Source: Dysgonamonadaceae bacterium
Lineage (GTDB): Bacteria; Bacteroidota; Bacteroidia; Bacteroidales; Azobacteroidaceae
Direction: 5' to 3'
Length of the DNA stretch: 36,272 nucleotides
NCBI GenBank assembly: GCA_031289145.1
Contig: JAITQA010000169.1
Location: forward strand, 1 to 36,272
Shown here piece by piece: positions 35,007 through 36,272 of the stretch (its first letter is position 1; every line of letters begins with the position of its first letter). Position numbers and translations under genes: made by a program. The notes under the pieces are model-generated. The model saw nothing but the letters and a program-made list of their open reading frames with translations. It made no database searches and had not been told where the DNA came from.

Positions 35007-35093
35007 CCGTCATTGCGAAGCCGAAGGCTGAAGCAATCTAATTTCTACATCTCTTTCTCCGGTTTGCTTCGGGCTTCGCTCTCGCAAGGACGG
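35007..35093. repeat. REP-like imperfect inverted repeat, 30-base arms
   Basis: The left arm (35007-35036, starting CCGTCATTGCGAAG) and the right arm (35064-35093, ending CTCGCAAGGACGG) are largely complementary, around a 27-base spacer. It is GC-rich inside an AT-rich gap and looks like a dispersed palindromic element in the style of REP/BIME. No coding capacity is seen. Confidence 0.6.
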
Positions 35094-35420
35094 AGCAGAA
35101 ATCCTTAAATTGACGATATTGGGCAGCCTACGCCGAGCGAGGTAAATAATAACCGAAAATAATACTTACTAACACACAAAATATGACAAGTAATACCATA
35201 TATTTCATGATTTAAGAATAACTTTGCGCCCCAAATATACAATTTATTTCACTAAATGCCAAATTATTTTTGTTAAAAAATAAACAAGCCTCCATAGTAG
35301 ACATCCAACACCATGTTATGAACACCCTACTTTGCGGGACTTTCAGGTCAAGTGAAATACCTAATAAAGCGAATAACACCTCAAAAAAAGTTTTAGCCCA
35401 GATGAAAAGAATCTGTTTTT

Positions 35421-35477
35421 TTTGTCAAAAGTGTATTCATTTTCGCTATACTCGTTTTTGCATACAGATTTGACAAA
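35421..35477 (+). promoter_or_regulatory. Paired TTTGnCAAA palindromes, candidate HTCS operators
   Basis: TTTGTCAAA (35421-35429) and TTTGACAAA (35469-35477) have centres 48 bases apart and lie about 50 and 100 bases upstream of the expected transcription start of the susC gene. Each is followed by an A-run and a GTA a few bases later. Position and duplication suit an AraC-type activator, but binding is an inference. Confidence 0.4.
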
Positions 35478-35508
35478 AACGGGTACACTTGATTTACTTG
35501 CGCTTTCG

Positions 35509-35516
35509 TATTTTTG
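35509..35516 (+). promoter_or_regulatory. -7 element of the right-hand susC gene
   Basis: TATTTTTG matches TAnnTTTG, 25 bases before the ATG. The -33 region has only CTTG at 17 bases distance, which suits an activator-dependent promoter. Confidence 0.5.
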
Positions 35517-35541
35517 TACTCGAAATCACGAAATTCATTCA

Positions 35542-36272
35542 ATGTTAAACAAAAATAAAAAAATGCCAATGAAAAAAGCAATTCAAATCCGTAACGCTAC
35601 TGTGCATCTGCCAAAGCTGATGACATGGATGTTGGTCTATCTATTTTGCGCTGCGCCTTTATTTGCGCAAACTTCGCGTGTGATAACGGGAACAGTGACC
35701 GATGCTTCGGGTGAAACGATGGCCGGCGCCATTGCGAATATTAAGAACACGACCACCGCTACAACGACCGACGTCAAGGGTAAATTTACCCTGACTATCC
35801 CCGGAAATGTAGAGAATCCTGTTCTTGTCATTTCCTATTTAGGTTATCTTTCGCAGGAAATGACAGTCGGCAATACCGCCGACTTTAGCATTGTGTTGCA
35901 AGAAAATGCGACGATGCTTGACGATGTGGTAGTGGTCGGTTACGGTACGCAAAAGCGGGTAACCATGACCAGCGCAGTATCCACGGTGAAAGGCGGAGAA
36001 ATAGCCAAACTGCCTGTGCCGCGCGTATCTACCGGTCTCGGCGGTATGGTGTCCGGCGTCGTTACCTTTCAAAGTGGCGGTGCGGCTCCCGGCGCAGATG
36101 CCGCGAGTATTTATGTACACGGCGTAACGCCCCTCATATTGGTGGATGGCGTGGATCGTCCCCATGACAGGATAGATACGGAAGACATCGAATCCATCTC
36201 CGTCCTGAGAGATGCCGCCGCCGTAGCGCCTTACGGTTTACAGGGCGCCAACGGCGTTATCCTTATTACTAC
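35542..36272 (+). CDS. SusC/RagA-type TonB-dependent receptor, 3' end beyond window
   Basis: The frame is open from the ATG at 35542 (35563 and 35569 are alternatives) to the window end, 243 codons. A signal peptide (LMTWMLVYLFCAAPLFAQ) is followed by a carboxypeptidase-regulatory-like domain (RVITGTVTDASGETMAGA) and the SusC plug with LDDVVVVGYGTQKR and LILVDGVDRP and the end of the plug signature, GLQGANGVILIT. There is no STN domain, in contrast to the receptor at 15202, so control by an ECF/FecR pair is unlikely. Regulation by the divergent HTCS fits. The beta-barrel and the SusD partner would lie beyond the edge. Confidence 0.93.
   Translation, partial: MLNKNKKMPMKKAIQIRNATVHLPKLMTWMLVYLFCAAPLFAQTSRVITGTVTDASGETMAGAIANIKNTTTATTTDVKGKFTLTIPGNVENPVLVISYLGYLSQEMTVGNTADFSIVLQENATMLDDVVVVGYGTQKRVTMTSAVSTVKGGEIAKLPVPRVSTGLGGMVSGVVTFQSGGAAPGADAASIYVHGVTPLILVDGVDRPHDRIDTEDIESISVLRDAAAVAPYGLQGANGVILIT

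Larger units (their letters stand above)
34695..35541. other. 847-base intergenic region between HTCS and susC
   Basis: It holds the HTCS promoter, two REP-like elements (34852-34890 and 35007-35093), two TTTGnCAAA sites and the susC promoter. The stretch 35095-35415 contains no gene that I can support; the short open frames there lack ribosome-binding sites and family features. A lone TAACTTTG at 35219-35226 has no -33 partner. Confidence 0.6.

Noticed and set aside
35219-35226. TAACTTTG as a promoter for a small RNA in the HTCS-susC gap
   Set aside because: No -33 partner, no terminator and no conserved structure downstream; such octamers are expected by chance in AT-rich DNA.

Overview
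The window looks like a chromosomal piece from the phylum Bacteroidota, most likely order Bacteroidales; the genus cannot be fixed from the sequence alone. The reasons are two SusC-type receptors with a SusD partner, a hybrid two-component regulator, an ECF sigma/FecR pair, and promoters of the Bacteroidota form (TTTG, about 19-21 bases, then TAnnTTTG) in front of many genes. No rRNA, tRNA, CRISPR array, transposase or phage gene is visible.

Layout. 1-1764: 3' part of a GH2 glycosidase. 1864-2643: rplU-rpmA with promoter, leader and terminator. 2647-3932 (minus): a translationally coupled pair, a hemerythrin/ScdA-like protein and a LuxR-type regulator with a degenerate receiver. 4085-4618 (minus): queH. 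4720-11992 (plus): galactokinase, a CPA2-type cation/proton antiporter, a secreted GH2 beta-galactosidase-like enzyme and a secreted GH29 alpha-L-fucosidase, pointing to use of galactose- and fucose-containing glycans. 12082-13281: an AT-rich DUF4143-type ATPase with its own promoter. 13370-23814: ECF sigma, FecR anti-sigma, SusC with STN domain, SusD, DUF4843 lipoprotein, PKD-like lipoprotein and TlpA-type thioredoxin, a complete outer-membrane uptake locus with no hydrolase inside it. 23806-25269 (minus): a Wzi-like outer-membrane protein, convergent with the TlpA gene and overlapping it. 25620-28786 (plus): a secreted IgGFc-binding-N-like protein followed by two tandem paralogous secreted proteins, ended by a strong hairpin terminator. 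28940-30607 (minus): an AspT/YidE-type transporter with RCK_C domains. 30693-34694 (minus): a 1333-residue hybrid two-component regulator. 35542-36272 (plus): the start of a second SusC, cut by the window end.

How the genes fit together. The FecR/ECF pair probably senses occupancy of the STN-containing SusC and controls the seven-gene uptake locus. The hybrid two-component protein probably controls the divergent SusC at the right edge; the 847-base gap between them holds two REP-like elements and a pair of TTTGnCAAA sites just upstream of the receptor promoter. The least described parts are the IgGFc-like protein with its two small paralogs beside Wzi, the 10-bp phased ATAGCWA sites upstream of the hemerythrin/regulator pair, and a GTCAAA(A)TACAAAT motif shared by two distant intergenic regions.
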